Shown here: positions 48,702 through 56,756 of the stretch, in pieces | Numbering within the stretch: position 1 is the stretch's first letter | How the letters are laid out: every line of letters begins with the position of its first letter | DNA from: Streptomyces varsoviensis | Lineage (GTDB): Bacteria; Actinomycetota; Actinomycetes; Streptomycetales; Streptomycetaceae | Assembly (NCBI RefSeq): GCF_000718635.1 | Contig: NZ_JOBF01000013.1 | Location: forward strand, 248,001-312,000 | Reading direction: 5' to 3' | Length of the DNA: 64,000 nt | Made by a program: the position numbers and the translations under genes | The notes under the pieces: generated by a model | What the model was told of the DNA's origin: nothing | Database searches by the model: none | What the model saw: the letters and a program-made list of their open reading frames with translations, nothing else

Positions 48702-49628
48702 GTGACCACCACCGATCGCACCGACAGCCGGCCCATCACGCTCAGCGCCGCGAGCGGCATCGACCGCGCCGCGCACCACCGGCTCGACGAGGCGTGGCTG
48801 GCCGCGGCCTGGAGCCACCCCACGACGCGGGTCTTCGTGGTCTCCGGCGGTCAGGCGCTGATCGACGACACCCCCGACGGCCGCACCGAACTCGTCATGA
48901 CCCCGGCCTTCGAGGCCCCGGTCACCGAGACGCACCGCTACTTCCTCGGCGAGGACGAGGACGGCGTGCGCTACTTCGCGCTCCAGAAGGACGCGCTGCC
49001 CGGCCGGATGGACCAGTCCGCGCGCCCGGCGGGGCTGCGCGAGGCGGGGCTGCTGCTCTCCCCGCGTGACGCGGGGCTCCTGGTGCACGCGGTGGCGCTG
49101 GAGAACTGGCAGCGGTTGCACCGCTTCTGCTCGCGCTGCGGCGAGCGCACCGTCGTGGCGGCGGCCGGCCACATCCGCCGCTGCCAGGCGTGCGGCGCCG
49201 AGCACTACCCGCGCACCGACCCCGCCGTGATCATGCTGGTGACGGACGAGGAGGACCGGGCGCTGCTCGGCCGCCAGATGCACTGGCCCGAGGGGCGCTT
49301 CTCGACGCTCGCGGGATTCGTCGAACCGGGGGAGTCGATCGAGCAGGCCGTGCGCCGCGAGGTCGCCGAGGAGGCGGGCGTGGTCGTCGGCGACGTCGAG
49401 TACGTCGCCAGCCAGCCCTGGCCCTTCCCCTCCAGCCTGATGCTCGGCTTCATGGCGCGGGCCACGTCCTCGGACATCCAGGTGGACGGCGAGGAGATCC
49501 ACGAGGCGCGCTGGTTCTCGCGGGACGACCTGCGGGCCGCGTTCGACTCCGGGGAGGTCCTGCCGCCCACGGGCATCTCCATCGCGGCCCGGCTCATCGA
49601 GCTGTGGTACGGCAAGCCGCTGCCGTAG
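48702..49628 (+). CDS. nudC: NAD(H) / NADH-capped RNA pyrophosphatase NudC
   Basis: This 308-residue Nudix hydrolase has a zinc ribbon with Cys at about 143, 146, 161 and 164 (CSRC, CQAC). The Nudix box is at 205-227 (GFVEPGES to EEAGV), followed by the NudC-specific SQPWPFP (237-243), which reads the nicotinamide moiety. It cleaves NADH and can remove NAD caps from RNA. The GTG at 48702 has GGAAG about 5 nt upstream; an in-frame TTG at 48690 is possible. It is convergent with the mycoredoxin gene across a perfect terminator. Confidence 0.93.
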   Translation: MTTTDRTDSRPITLSAASGIDRAAHHRLDEAWLAAAWSHPTTRVFVVSGGQALIDDTPDGRTELVMTPAFEAPVTETHRYFLGEDEDGVRYFALQKDALPGRMDQSARPAGLREAGLLLSPRDAGLLVHAVALENWQRLHRFCSRCGERTVVAAAGHIRRCQACGAEHYPRTDPAVIMLVTDEEDRALLGRQMHWPEGRFSTLAGFVEPGESIEQAVRREVAEEAGVVVGDVEYVASQPWPFPSSLMLGFMARATSSDIQVDGEEIHEARWFSRDDLRAAFDSGEVLPPTGISIAARLIELWYGKPLP

Positions 49629-49652
49629 CCCCGAGCCGCCCCCGGACACGCG

Positions 49653-49686
49653 TGAGGGCCCGGACCCGAGCGGGTCCGGGCCCTCA
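49653..49686. terminator. Bidirectional terminator between nudC and the mycoredoxin gene
   Basis: TGAGGGCCCGGACCC pairs perfectly over 15 bp with GGGTCCGGGCCCTCA around a 4-nt loop. Confidence 0.93.
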
Positions 49687-49698
49687 CCCGTCGGACGG

Positions 49699-49953
49699 TC
49701 AGGCGGCGAGAGCCTGCTTGACCTGGGCCAGGCTCGGGTTGGTCATGACCGACTCCGCGCCGGACTCCGCCACGACCAGCAGCGTCGGCACGGTCTGGTT
49801 GCCGCCGTTCGCCTTCTCCACGAAGGCCGCCGAGTCGGCGTCGTGCTCGATGTTGACCTCGGTGTACGCGATCCCCTCGCGGTCCATCTGGCTCTTCAGC
49901 CGGCGGCAGTAGCCGCACCAGGTGGTGCTGTACATCGTCACAGTGCCCGACAT
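49699..49953 (-). CDS. Mycoredoxin / glutaredoxin-like protein
   Basis: This 84-residue thioredoxin-fold protein has the CGYC active site (Cys13, Cys16) after YSTTW and the cis-Pro TVPT near residue 54. This is the mycoredoxin-1 type that reduces mycothiol-protein mixed disulfides in actinobacteria. The ATG at 49953 has GAGG 4 nt upstream on the minus strand. It is divergent from uvrD2, and their shared upstream region contains a DnaA-box-like site. Confidence 0.93.
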   Translation of the reverse strand: MSGTVTMYSTTWCGYCRRLKSQMDREGIAYTEVNIEHDADSAAFVEKANGGNQTVPTLLVVAESGAESVMTNPSLAQVKQALAA

Positions 49954-50072
49954 CAGTCCTCGCGCTCCTTCGTGCTGGCGTGATTGCGGTGATAGAACGC
50001 GCGACCGACGCCGACCATTCCCGGCCCCGGTACGCGCCGGACCCGGCATTAGTACGACCGGAGCCGGGCGCC

Positions 50073-50081
50073 TGTGGACAA
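50073..50081 (-). promoter_or_regulatory. DnaA-box match (TTGTCCACA)
   Basis: TGTGGACAA on the plus strand is the reverse complement of TTGTCCACA, the consensus Streptomyces DnaA box. It lies 40 bp before the uvrD2 start. A single box may regulate the gene or be chance. Confidence 0.4.
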
Positions 50082-50120
50082 CCGTCACGGTCGTCTCAGC
50101 GGACCTGGCAGCATGGCGGG

Positions 50121-52373
50121 GTGACAGCAGCAACGCGTTCCACCCTCTTCCCTCAGGTCCCTGACTCTGCCGACGCGGTGCTCGACGGGCTCGACCCCGA
50201 GCAGCGCGAGGTGGCCACGGCCCTGCACGGTCCGGTATGCGTGCTGGCCGGGGCCGGTACGGGGAAGACGCGCGCGATCACCCACCGCATCGCGTACGGC
50301 GTCCGGGCCGGGATACTCCAGCCCGCGAGCGTGCTCGCCGTCACGTTCACCAACCGCGCCGCGGGCGAGATGCGCGGCCGGCTGCGCCAGCTCGGCGCGG
50401 GCGGCGTCCAGGCGCGCACGTTCCACTCGGCCGCCCTGCGCCAGCTCCAGTACTTCTGGCCCAAGGCCGTCGGCGGCGACGTGCCGCGGCTGATCGAGCG
50501 CAAGGTCCAGTTCGTCGCGGAGGCCGCCGCGCGCTGCCGCGTCCGCCTCGACCGCAATGAACTGCGCGATGTCACGGGCGAGATCGAGTGGTCCAAGGTC
50601 ACCCAGACCGTGCCCGAGGACTATCCGGCCGCCGTCGCCAAGGTCGGTCGCGAGGCCCCCCGCGACCCCGCCGAGATCGGCCGGATCTACGCCACGTACG
50701 AGCAGCTCAAGCGCGACCGCGGCGTGATCGATTTCGAGGACGTGCTGCTGCTCACCGTCGGCGTGATCCAGGACCGGCACGACATCGCGGAGACCGTCCG
50801 CGGCCAGTACCAGCACTTCGTGGTCGACGAGTACCAGGACGTCAGCCCCCTCCAGCAGCGCCTCCTCGACCTGTGGGTCGGCGACCGGAACAACCTGTGC
50901 GTCGTCGGCGACGCCAGCCAGACGATCTACTCCTTCACCGGCGCCACCCCCGACCACCTGCTGAACTTTCGCAACAGACACCCGGACGCCACGGTGGTCA
51001 AGCTCATCCGGGACTACCGCTCCACCCCCCAGGTCGTGAACCTCGCCAACGGCGTCCTCGCCCATGCCCGCGGCCGAGCCGCCGAGCACCGCCTCGAACT
51101 GGTCTCGCAGCGCGAGCCCGGCCCCGAGCCCGCCTTCACGGAGTACGGGGACGAGCCCGCCGAGGCCGAGGGCACCGCCCGCCGGGTCCGCGACCTCATC
51201 GCCTCGGGCGTGCCCGCGAGCGAGATCGCGATCCTCTTCCGCGCCAACTCCCAGTCCGCGGTCTACGAGGGGGCGCTCGCCGACGCCGGGGTGCCCTACC
51301 AGCTCCGCGGCGCCGAGCGGTTCTTCGAGCGGACGGAGGTGCGCGAGGCGGGGGCGGCGCTGCGCGGGGCCGCCCGCTTCGGCGCCAACGACGCCCTGCT
51401 CGACGACATCGTCGACCTGCCCTCCCAGGTGCGGGCGGTGCTCAGCACCAAGGGCTGGACGCCTGAGCCGCCCGCGGGGGCGGGGGCGGCCCGGGACCGC
51501 TGGGAGTCCCTGGCGGCCCTCGTACGGCTCGCTGAGGACTTCGTACGGGCCAAGGCCGACGCGACCCTCGCCGACCTCGTCGCCGAACTCGACGAGCGCG
51601 CCAACGCCCAGCACGCGCCGACCGTGGAAGGTGTGACGCTCGCCTCACTGCACGCGGCGAAGGGCCTGGAGTGGGACGCCGTGTTCCTCGTCGGCCTCAC
51701 CGAGGGCATGATGCCGATCGCCTACGCCAAGACCGACGAACAGATCGAGGAGGAGCGCCGGCTCCTGTACGTGGGCGTCACCCGGGCCCGCCGCCACCTC
51801 GCCCTGTCCTGGTCGCTGTCCCGCACCCCCGGCGGCCGCGCCACGCGCCGCGCCAGCCGCTTCCTGAACGGCCTGCGGCCCGGCTCCGCGACCCGGCGGC
51901 CCGAAGCCGCGAGCACGGGCGGCACAGGCGGCGTGGAGCGCCCCGGCGCCCCCGTTCGCAAGCGGCGCGTCCCCGCCCGCTGCCGGGTCTGCGGCCGGAC
52001 CCTGACGGACGCGGGCGAAATGAAGCTCATGCGCTGCGAGGACTGCCCCTCCGAGCTCGACGAGGCGCTGTACGCGCGACTGCACGACTGGCGCGCCGAG
52101 CGGGCCAAGGGCCTCGGCCAGCCCGCGTACTGCATCTTCACGGACAAGACGCTGCTGGCCATCGCCGAGGCGGTGCCGGAGAACGAGGGGCAGCTCGCGG
52201 GCATTTCCGGGGTGGGCGTGCGCAAGCTCGGCAGATTCGGCGCCGACGTCCTGGCGCTGTGCGGGGGCGAGGAGCTGACGCATACCGATGCCGCTGATGC
52301 CCCTGAGCACCCGAGCGCCGAGCGCGGCGCGGACGCCTCGAAAAAATCTTCCGAAGACTCTGCGAAAAAATAG
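50121..52373 (+). CDS. uvrD2: UvrD2-type DNA helicase
   Basis: This 750-residue SF1A helicase has Walker A AGAGTGKT (~43-50), FTNRAAGEM, DEYQD, GDASQTIYSF and GVTRARRHL. The actinobacterial UvrD2 architecture is complete: a tetracysteine motif (CRVC, then CEDC about 17 residues later, ~619-640) followed by a C-terminal HRDC domain (~650-715). In mycobacteria UvrD2 is essential, and the tetracysteine region enables unwinding. An acidic/Lys tail ends SKKSSEDSAKK. The GTG at 50121 has CAGCAT 6 nt upstream and no ribosome site, consistent with leaderless translation. Its stop codon overlaps the AT-rich element of the wblC promoter. Confidence 0.92.
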   Translation: MTAATRSTLFPQVPDSADAVLDGLDPEQREVATALHGPVCVLAGAGTGKTRAITHRIAYGVRAGILQPASVLAVTFTNRAAGEMRGRLRQLGAGGVQARTFHSAALRQLQYFWPKAVGGDVPRLIERKVQFVAEAAARCRVRLDRNELRDVTGEIEWSKVTQTVPEDYPAAVAKVGREAPRDPAEIGRIYATYEQLKRDRGVIDFEDVLLLTVGVIQDRHDIAETVRGQYQHFVVDEYQDVSPLQQRLLDLWVGDRNNLCVVGDASQTIYSFTGATPDHLLNFRNRHPDATVVKLIRDYRSTPQVVNLANGVLAHARGRAAEHRLELVSQREPGPEPAFTEYGDEPAEAEGTARRVRDLIASGVPASEIAILFRANSQSAVYEGALADAGVPYQLRGAERFFERTEVREAGAALRGAARFGANDALLDDIVDLPSQVRAVLSTKGWTPEPPAGAGAARDRWESLAALVRLAEDFVRAKADATLADLVAELDERANAQHAPTVEGVTLASLHAAKGLEWDAVFLVGLTEGMMPIAYAKTDEQIEEERRLLYVGVTRARRHLALSWSLSRTPGGRATRRASRFLNGLRPGSATRRPEAASTGGTGGVERPGAPVRKRRVPARCRVCGRTLTDAGEMKLMRCEDCPSELDEALYARLHDWRAERAKGLGQPAYCIFTDKTLLAIAEAVPENEGQLAGISGVGVRKLGRFGADVLALCGGEELTHTDAADAPEHPSAERGADASKKSSEDSAKK

Positions 52374-52404
52374 TTTGCGCGCGCGGACGGCATACCCATA
52401 GCCT
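52365..52404 (+). promoter_or_regulatory. wblC promoter with AT-rich WblC-binding element
   Basis: An A/T run (AAAAAATAGTTT, 52365-52376) abuts TTGCGC (52375-52380). An 18-bp spacer then leads to TAGCCT (52399-52404). WhiB7/WblC-dependent promoters carry an AT-rich element just upstream of the -35, bound by the AT-hook, so positive autoregulation is expected. The element lies over the uvrD2 stop codon. Placement is inferred from the motif. Confidence 0.55.
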
Positions 52405-52467
52405 TCCGAGCACGAGGTCAACGGCTCTTCCTGGATCCGATGATTTCGTGCTGTACTTAACAACCGC

Positions 52468-52486
52468 GGACTGGTTCAGCCGGTCC
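52468..52486 (+). promoter_or_regulatory. Hairpin in the wblC leader
   Basis: GGACTGG pairs with CCGGTCC (one G-U) around TTCAG, shortly before the upstream ORF. It may be part of the alternative folding of the attenuator. Confidence 0.45.
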
Positions 52487-52514
52487 CATGAGACGCCGAG
52501 AGGAGGCGGAGACC

Positions 52515-52817
52515 ATGAAGAACTTCACGATCATCAACAAACTGACCGATCGCCCGGTCGCCGCCTCCTGCCTGCGCGGCTCCTTCCTGGCCCCGCTTCC
52601 CGCCACCGGTCTGTCCGGCGTCGTGGAATCGCGCTTCACCAAGCGTGAGCGGCCGATTCACGCACAGGCAGTAGTGGCAGCGGCGGCGCAGGCAGGCGCC
52701 TTCGCCTCCGCCGAGTCGCTCAGCGGCGCCGGATACGCGACCAACCTGAAGACGCAGAACCAGCACCACACGATGTGGGCCTTCCGTGGCCTCGAACCCT
52801 GGAGAGATCCATCCTGA
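52515..52817 (+). CDS. wblC upstream ORF (regulatory leader ORF, 100 codons)
   Basis: The ATG at 52515 follows a strong GAGAGGAGGCGGA site and opens MKNFTIINKLTDRPVAASCL. The codons run to TGA at 52815, inside a CCTGATC/GATCAGG hairpin and 27 nt before the terminator. In whiB7/wblC genes such upstream ORFs sense translation inhibitors: slowed ribosomes change leader folding and let polymerase pass the terminator. The peptide itself need not function. The exact reading length used in vivo is not certain, but composition and ribosome site support this frame at least at its start. Confidence 0.7.
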   Translation: MKNFTIINKLTDRPVAASCLRGSFLAPLPATGLSGVVESRFTKRERPIHAQAVVAAAAQAGAFASAESLSGAGYATNLKTQNQHHTMWAFRGLEPWRDPS

Positions 52818-52843
52818 TCGGCATGATCAGGTCGGCACCTTCC

Positions 52844-52886
52844 AGGGCCGCGGAACCCACACCGGGTTTCGCGGCCCTTTTGTTTT
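52844..52886 (+). terminator. Intrinsic terminator (attenuator) before wblC
   Basis: AGGGCCGCGGAACCC pairs with GGGTTTCGCGGCCCT over 15 bp (one G-U) around ACACC, followed by TTTTGTTTT. It is the only U-tract terminator in the window and lies between the upstream ORF and wblC, as expected for transcription attenuation. Confidence 0.93.
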
Positions 52887-52936
52887 GCCATACGCCCGGC
52901 CACAAGCCGGACCGACAGACGAGGAAACACAAGACC

Positions 52937-53308
52937 GTGCAACTCAAGGCACACACCCCGTCAGTAGCAACCGACCTGATCCCCCCGCCCGGTCTTACGG
53001 AGGACTCCTTGACCCCGCCCGCCCCGCTCACCGCCCTCACCGACCTCGACGACGCGATCGAGAACCTCGGCGTGCCCGTGCCCTGCCGCTCCTACGACCC
53101 GGAGGTCTTCTTCGCCGAGACCCCGGCCGACGTGGAGTACGCCAAGTCCCTCTGCCAGACCTGCCCCCTGCGCGAGGCCTGCCTGGCCGGCGCCAAGGAC
53201 CGCCGCGAGCCGTGGGGCGTCTGGGGCGGCGAACTCTTCGTCCAGGGCGTGGTGGTGGCCCGCAAGCGTCCGCGCGGCCGTCCGCGCAAGAACCCGGTCA
53301 CGGCATGA
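52937..53308 (+). CDS. wblC: WblC (WhiB7-type) redox-sensitive transcription activator
   Basis: This 123-residue Wbl protein has [4Fe-4S] ligands Cys50, Cys73, Cys76 and Cys82 (SLCQTCPLREAC), the turn GVWGG (94-98) and a C-terminal AT-hook RPRGRPRKN (~111-119). The AT-hook is the mark of WhiB7/WblC. It binds the housekeeping sigma factor and activates intrinsic antibiotic-resistance genes when translation is inhibited. The GTG at 52937 has GAGGAAA upstream. Control is by the AT-rich promoter, upstream ORF and attenuator described here. Its stop overlaps the next start (ATGA). Confidence 0.95.
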   Translation: MQLKAHTPSVATDLIPPPGLTEDSLTPPAPLTALTDLDDAIENLGVPVPCRSYDPEVFFAETPADVEYAKSLCQTCPLREACLAGAKDRREPWGVWGGELFVQGVVVARKRPRGRPRKNPVTA

Positions 53309-53616
53309 GCACCCTCGGCACCATCGATCGCCCAGCGACGCACGACCCCCAGAAGCAGGACCAGAACATGACCCCACCCATCTCCGAGACCCCCGCCCGT
53401 GACACCTCCGGTGCGACGGAGTCGAGCCAGAACAGGACCCTCGAAATGCAACTCATCCCAGAAGCCCTGGCCCGCGCGCATATGAACGATCGGCTGCACG
53501 AGGCCGAAACGGAGCGCAGGGCCCTCCGGCTGGCCGCCGCCCGCCGGATGCAGCGCCGCGCGGAGCGCGCCTCGCTCCGCGCCCGCCGCGCCCTGGCCAT
53601 GGCCGTCATGCACTGA
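53305..53616 (+). CDS. Small basic protein coupled to wblC, 103 residues
   Basis: The ATG at 53305 overlaps the wblC stop. The first ~50 residues are polar and disordered (MSTLGTIDRPATHDP...). The C-terminal half is a long amphipathic helix with many Arg/Ala/Glu (ALARAHMNDRLHEAETERRA onwards). An internal ATG at 53368 with AGGA upstream could be the true start. The function is unknown, but co-transcription with wblC suggests induction by ribosome-targeting antibiotics. Confidence 0.6.
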   Translation: MSTLGTIDRPATHDPQKQDQNMTPPISETPARDTSGATESSQNRTLEMQLIPEALARAHMNDRLHEAETERRALRLAAARRMQRRAERASLRARRALAMAVMH

Positions 53617-53681
53617 CGGCCGAACGGCCACCCGCCCCCGCGCGGCTCGAAGCAGCGAAAGACCCGGCATGACGCCGGGAC

Positions 53682-53736
53682 GGCATGGCGGGCCGGACCT
53701 GTCCCCCCGATGGGGGCGGGACCGGCCCGCCATGCC
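53682..53736. terminator. Large hairpin after the wblC operon
   Basis: GGCATGGCGGGCCGG pairs over 15 bp without mismatch with CCGGCCCGCCATGCC. The 25-nt interior has additional imperfect pairing (ACCTGTCCCCCC with GGGGGCGGGACC-like bases). It is a likely operon terminator, unusually large. Confidence 0.7.
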
Positions 53737-53746
53737 GCGTTGGGCG

Positions 53747-53844
53747 GGTGTTCGTCGGATGCCGGTCGGCGGCGGACCGGCCACCGGCCGGCTGGAGGCC
53801 GCAAGGGTCGGGCATCGAGCAGGTGTTCGTCGGGTGTCGGTCGG
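53747..53844. repeat. 23-bp direct repeat pair
   Basis: GGTGTTCGTCGGATGCCGGT plus CGG at 53747-53769 recurs at 53822-53844 with two mismatches. The copies are 75 bp apart and lie directly upstream of the zinc-ribbon gene. They could be regulator sites or remnants of a mobile repeat. Confidence 0.6.
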
Positions 53845-53886
53845 GTTGCGCCTCTCCCGCACCGTTCGCGGGGATATCGTCGGGGA

Positions 53887-54096
53887 GTGGACCAGAAGAC
53901 GCATGAACAGGTGCCGCCGGACCCGGCGGACCCTGAGACTCCCACCGTGTGCGCCCGCTGCGGCACCGCTGCCGACCGGACGCCGGCGACCTGGACCTGC
54001 TCCGTCGAGAACGGCACCCGCCGCTACTTCTGCGACGACTGCGCCCGCGCCAACATCAGAGCGATCGAAGGACGCCTCGACTCGCCCTGGTGGTGA
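53887..54096 (+). CDS. Small zinc-ribbon protein, 69 residues
   Basis: After a Pro/Asp/Glu-rich N-terminus the protein has CARC at about 22-25 and CDDC at about 49-52, with one further Cys (TWTCSVE) between. This suggests a single zinc site. It is conserved-looking but unnamed. The GTG at 53887 has TATCGT 6 nt upstream, consistent with leaderless expression. It is tail-to-tail with the ABC1 kinase gene with only 12 bp between and no terminator visible, so overlapping 3' ends are likely. Confidence 0.7.
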   Translation: MDQKTHEQVPPDPADPETPTVCARCGTAADRTPATWTCSVENGTRRYFCDDCARANIRAIEGRLDSPWW

Positions 54097-54108
54097 GCGC
54101 GGCTCCCG

Positions 54109-55485
54109 TCAGGCGGGGGCCTCCTCGGACGCCTCCCGCGCCTCCTCGCCCGCGCCGAACCCGGGCACCCACGCCTCCAACTCGTCCCGCAGCCGCACCG
54201 ATGCCCCGAGCTGGCACAGCACCCCGATGGTGCTCGTCGTCACCCGGTGTATCAGCAGATACGAGGGCGGCAGATTGAGCTGCCGGGCGAGCTGGTGCGC
54301 GGGGGAGCGGGGGTCCGCGATCCGCGCCGCCTGGGCCCGCATCCAGCCCCGCGAGAACGTGAACTTCGTCACTTGCGCCGGTTCGATGATCGGCAGCAGA
54401 TAGTCCAGCACCGCCTCCGGGTCCAGCTCGATCGACGGCTTGACGAACCCCTCCTCGCGCAGCAGGTCCAAAACCCCTTCCGCGTGGCCGTCCAGCGCCA
54501 TCCGCAGCGCGGTGCCGATGGTCGGCGGCAGCCCGTCCGGCAGCCGGTCCACCGTGCCGAAGTCCAGCACGCCGAGGCGCCACGACTCCGGCGGACCGTC
54601 GGCGCCGTCGCCCGTCAGCAGCCGGAAGTTGCCCGGATGCGGGTCGGCGTGCAGCAGCCCCGTACGGGCCGTGCCCGAGAAGAGGAAGCGCGCCAGCAGT
54701 TGCCCCGCTCTGTCCCGCTCCTCCTGGCTGCCGCTCTCTATCACCTCGGACAGCGGCAGCCCGCCCAGCCACTCGGTGATCAGCACCTGGTCACCCTGGT
54801 GCACCACGTCCGGCACCACCACGTCCGGGTCCTGCGCGAACTCCCGTGCGTGGGCGCGCTGGGCCCGGGCCTCCAGTTCGTAGTCGAGCTCCTCGGAGAC
54901 GCGGTCGCGCAGCTCGGAGATGAGCGGCTTGAGGTCCATGCCCGGGATCAGCGGCCCCAGCAGCTTCGCGAACCGGCTGAGCTGGGTGAGATCCGACAGC
55001 AGCGCCTCGCCGGCCCCCGGGTACTGCACCTTGACCGCGACCTCGCGCCCGTCGTGCCACACCCCCCGGTGCACCTGCCCGATCGACGCGGCGGCGGCCG
55101 GCCGGTCCTCGAACTCCGTGAAGAGCTCCCGCCAGTCCTCGCCGAGCCGCTCCTCCAGCGCCGCGTGGACGGAACTGGTCGGCATCGGCGGCGCGGCCTC
55201 CTGGAGCTTGGTCAGGGCCGCCCGGTACGGACCGGCGATCTCCTCCGGCAGGGCCGACTCGAAGACGGACAGGGCCTGCCCGAACTTCATCGCGCCGCCC
55301 TTCAGCTCCCCGAGCACCTTGAAAAGCTGCTCGGCCGTGCGCTGTTGCAGCTCGCGCCCCACGAGCTCCGCCGACCGGCCGCCGATCCGCTTGCCGAGCC
55401 CCCAGGTGGCGCGGCCCGCGAAACCCAGCGGCAACGCGGCCAACTTCGCGGTGCGGGTGACCGCTTTGCGGGGAAGATCAGACAT
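54109..55485 (-). CDS. ABC1/UbiB/AarF-family atypical kinase
   Basis: This 458-residue ABC1 kinase-like protein has the KxGQ motif (GGAMKFGQ, ~65-72), the Ala-rich loop AAASIGQVH (~129-137) replacing a Gly loop, catalytic HADPHPGN (~271-278) and LDFGTVD (~302-308). UbiB-type members act as ATPases that help move isoprenoid lipids; Streptomyces members are not well defined. There is no membrane helix at the C-terminus, unlike UbiB. The ATG at 55485 has GGAGGGG upstream on the minus strand. The ThiF-like gene just upstream runs the same way. Confidence 0.9.
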   Translation of the reverse strand: MSDLPRKAVTRTAKLAALPLGFAGRATWGLGKRIGGRSAELVGRELQQRTAEQLFKVLGELKGGAMKFGQALSVFESALPEEIAGPYRAALTKLQEAAPPMPTSSVHAALEERLGEDWRELFTEFEDRPAAAASIGQVHRGVWHDGREVAVKVQYPGAGEALLSDLTQLSRFAKLLGPLIPGMDLKPLISELRDRVSEELDYELEARAQRAHAREFAQDPDVVVPDVVHQGDQVLITEWLGGLPLSEVIESGSQEERDRAGQLLARFLFSGTARTGLLHADPHPGNFRLLTGDGADGPPESWRLGVLDFGTVDRLPDGLPPTIGTALRMALDGHAEGVLDLLREEGFVKPSIELDPEAVLDYLLPIIEPAQVTKFTFSRGWMRAQAARIADPRSPAHQLARQLNLPPSYLLIHRVTTSTIGVLCQLGASVRLRDELEAWVPGFGAGEEAREASEEAPA

Positions 55486-55527
55486 GCACCCCTCCAACTA
55501 CCTGAACAGCCACGCCGAGTACGACTG

Positions 55528-56697
55528 TCACCCGACCATTGTCTCGTGCAACGGCTTCGGGGCCGAGGCGCATTCAGGATGGGCGGATTCTGCCGCTCCG
55601 CACGAGCATGCCGGATGCGGAGCGATACGCCGAGGAGCCCACCCCGCGCCCGGCAGTGTGACCTCCAGCCGGGTCCCCGCCGACTCCGGCGGCCGCCCGT
55701 CCAGGAAGGCCAGCGCCTGCACGGCGGCCAGCCCGCCGACCACCGTGGCGAGCGCGGCATCGCAGGACGGCGCCCCCGCCGCCCGGCCCGACCGCCACTG
55801 GGCGAGCATCCGGGGCCAGGTGGGATCGCTCTCGACCCGGCCCAGCTCCAGGCAGCCCGCGCACGCCGATCCGCCCGGCACCACCAGCGGCCCCACCACT
55901 CCCGTGCACTCGATGACCCCCGCGTACAGATGAGGCGTCCCGGAGCCGAGGAAGGGGGCGGCGACGGCGGGATCCGGCGCATACGCCGCGAGGCCGTCCC
56001 GCGGCGCGAGCACCACCAGCGACAACGGGGGCTCCGGCGCTCCGTCGGGCAGGCCCGTCCCCTCGGGCGGAGCGTCCTTCCGCGGGCGGGCCCGGGGCCG
56101 CGGCCCCGGAGCGGACTGCCGGACCAGCCGCCGGGCCGCGGTGTCGCGCCGCTCCCCGATCTGCTCGGCGCGGACCCCGCCGGGCAGCGTGTCCCACGGC
56201 TCGACACACCCCCCTTCCACCACATCGACCTGCCCCACCCCCGACGCCGACAGCAGGGCGGCGATCGCCGCCCCCACCCGTCCGGCGCCCCGCACCTGCA
56301 CCCGAATGGCCCGGCGCGCGCCCAGCATCCGCGACGCGCCGCCCGGCTCCGGGTGCAGCACGGACAGCGACGCCAGGTCGGGCCGCAGCCGGTCCACGGC
56401 CGGCCCCGTGTCCCGCAGCGCGGCCGCGGGCTCCCCGCCGCCCAGCGGATCGTCCAGCAGGCCGGCCGCGGACAGCCGCTCCACCAGTGAGTCCGCCCGG
56501 CCCTCGGGCAGCCCCATCGCCTTGGCCTGGGCGCGCAGCAGCGGCAGGCCGCGCGTCCCGTCCAGCAGGTCGAGAAAGCTCCCCGTCGCCGTGTCCACCG
56601 GACCCAGCAATACCGCGTGCGCGGGCGCCACCCCGAACTGCACGGTGTCGCGGTTGCGCCAGCCGCGCCGCAGCGCGGGCTTGATCATCGGATGCAT
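55528..56697 (-). CDS. ThiF-like / TOMM leader-binding-type protein
   Basis: This 389-residue protein has an N-terminal winged-helix-like region (IKPALRRGWRNRDTVQFGV to LVERLSAAGLLDD) as in TOMM cyclisation partner proteins. A Rossmann segment VRGAGRVGAAIAALL (~130-144) like E1/ThiF, and CAGC and CSC pairs that may hold zinc, follow. No precursor peptide or cyclodehydratase gene is seen near, so it may be a stand-alone Streptomyces protein. The ATG at 56697 has GGGGGAGG 6 nt upstream. The nucleotide-binding Arg finger expected in active E1 enzymes is not obvious. Confidence 0.72.
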   Translation of the reverse strand: MHPMIKPALRRGWRNRDTVQFGVAPAHAVLLGPVDTATGSFLDLLDGTRGLPLLRAQAKAMGLPEGRADSLVERLSAAGLLDDPLGGGEPAAALRDTGPAVDRLRPDLASLSVLHPEPGGASRMLGARRAIRVQVRGAGRVGAAIAALLSASGVGQVDVVEGGCVEPWDTLPGGVRAEQIGERRDTAARRLVRQSAPGPRPRARPRKDAPPEGTGLPDGAPEPPLSLVVLAPRDGLAAYAPDPAVAAPFLGSGTPHLYAGVIECTGVVGPLVVPGGSACAGCLELGRVESDPTWPRMLAQWRSGRAAGAPSCDAALATVVGGLAAVQALAFLDGRPPESAGTRLEVTLPGAGWAPRRIAPHPACSCGAAESAHPECASAPKPLHETMVG

Positions 56698-56756
56698 GCT
56701 CGCCTCCCCCATCGGTCGGGACCAGCATGCTCGGACCGGCGGACCTCCGCCGAAAG

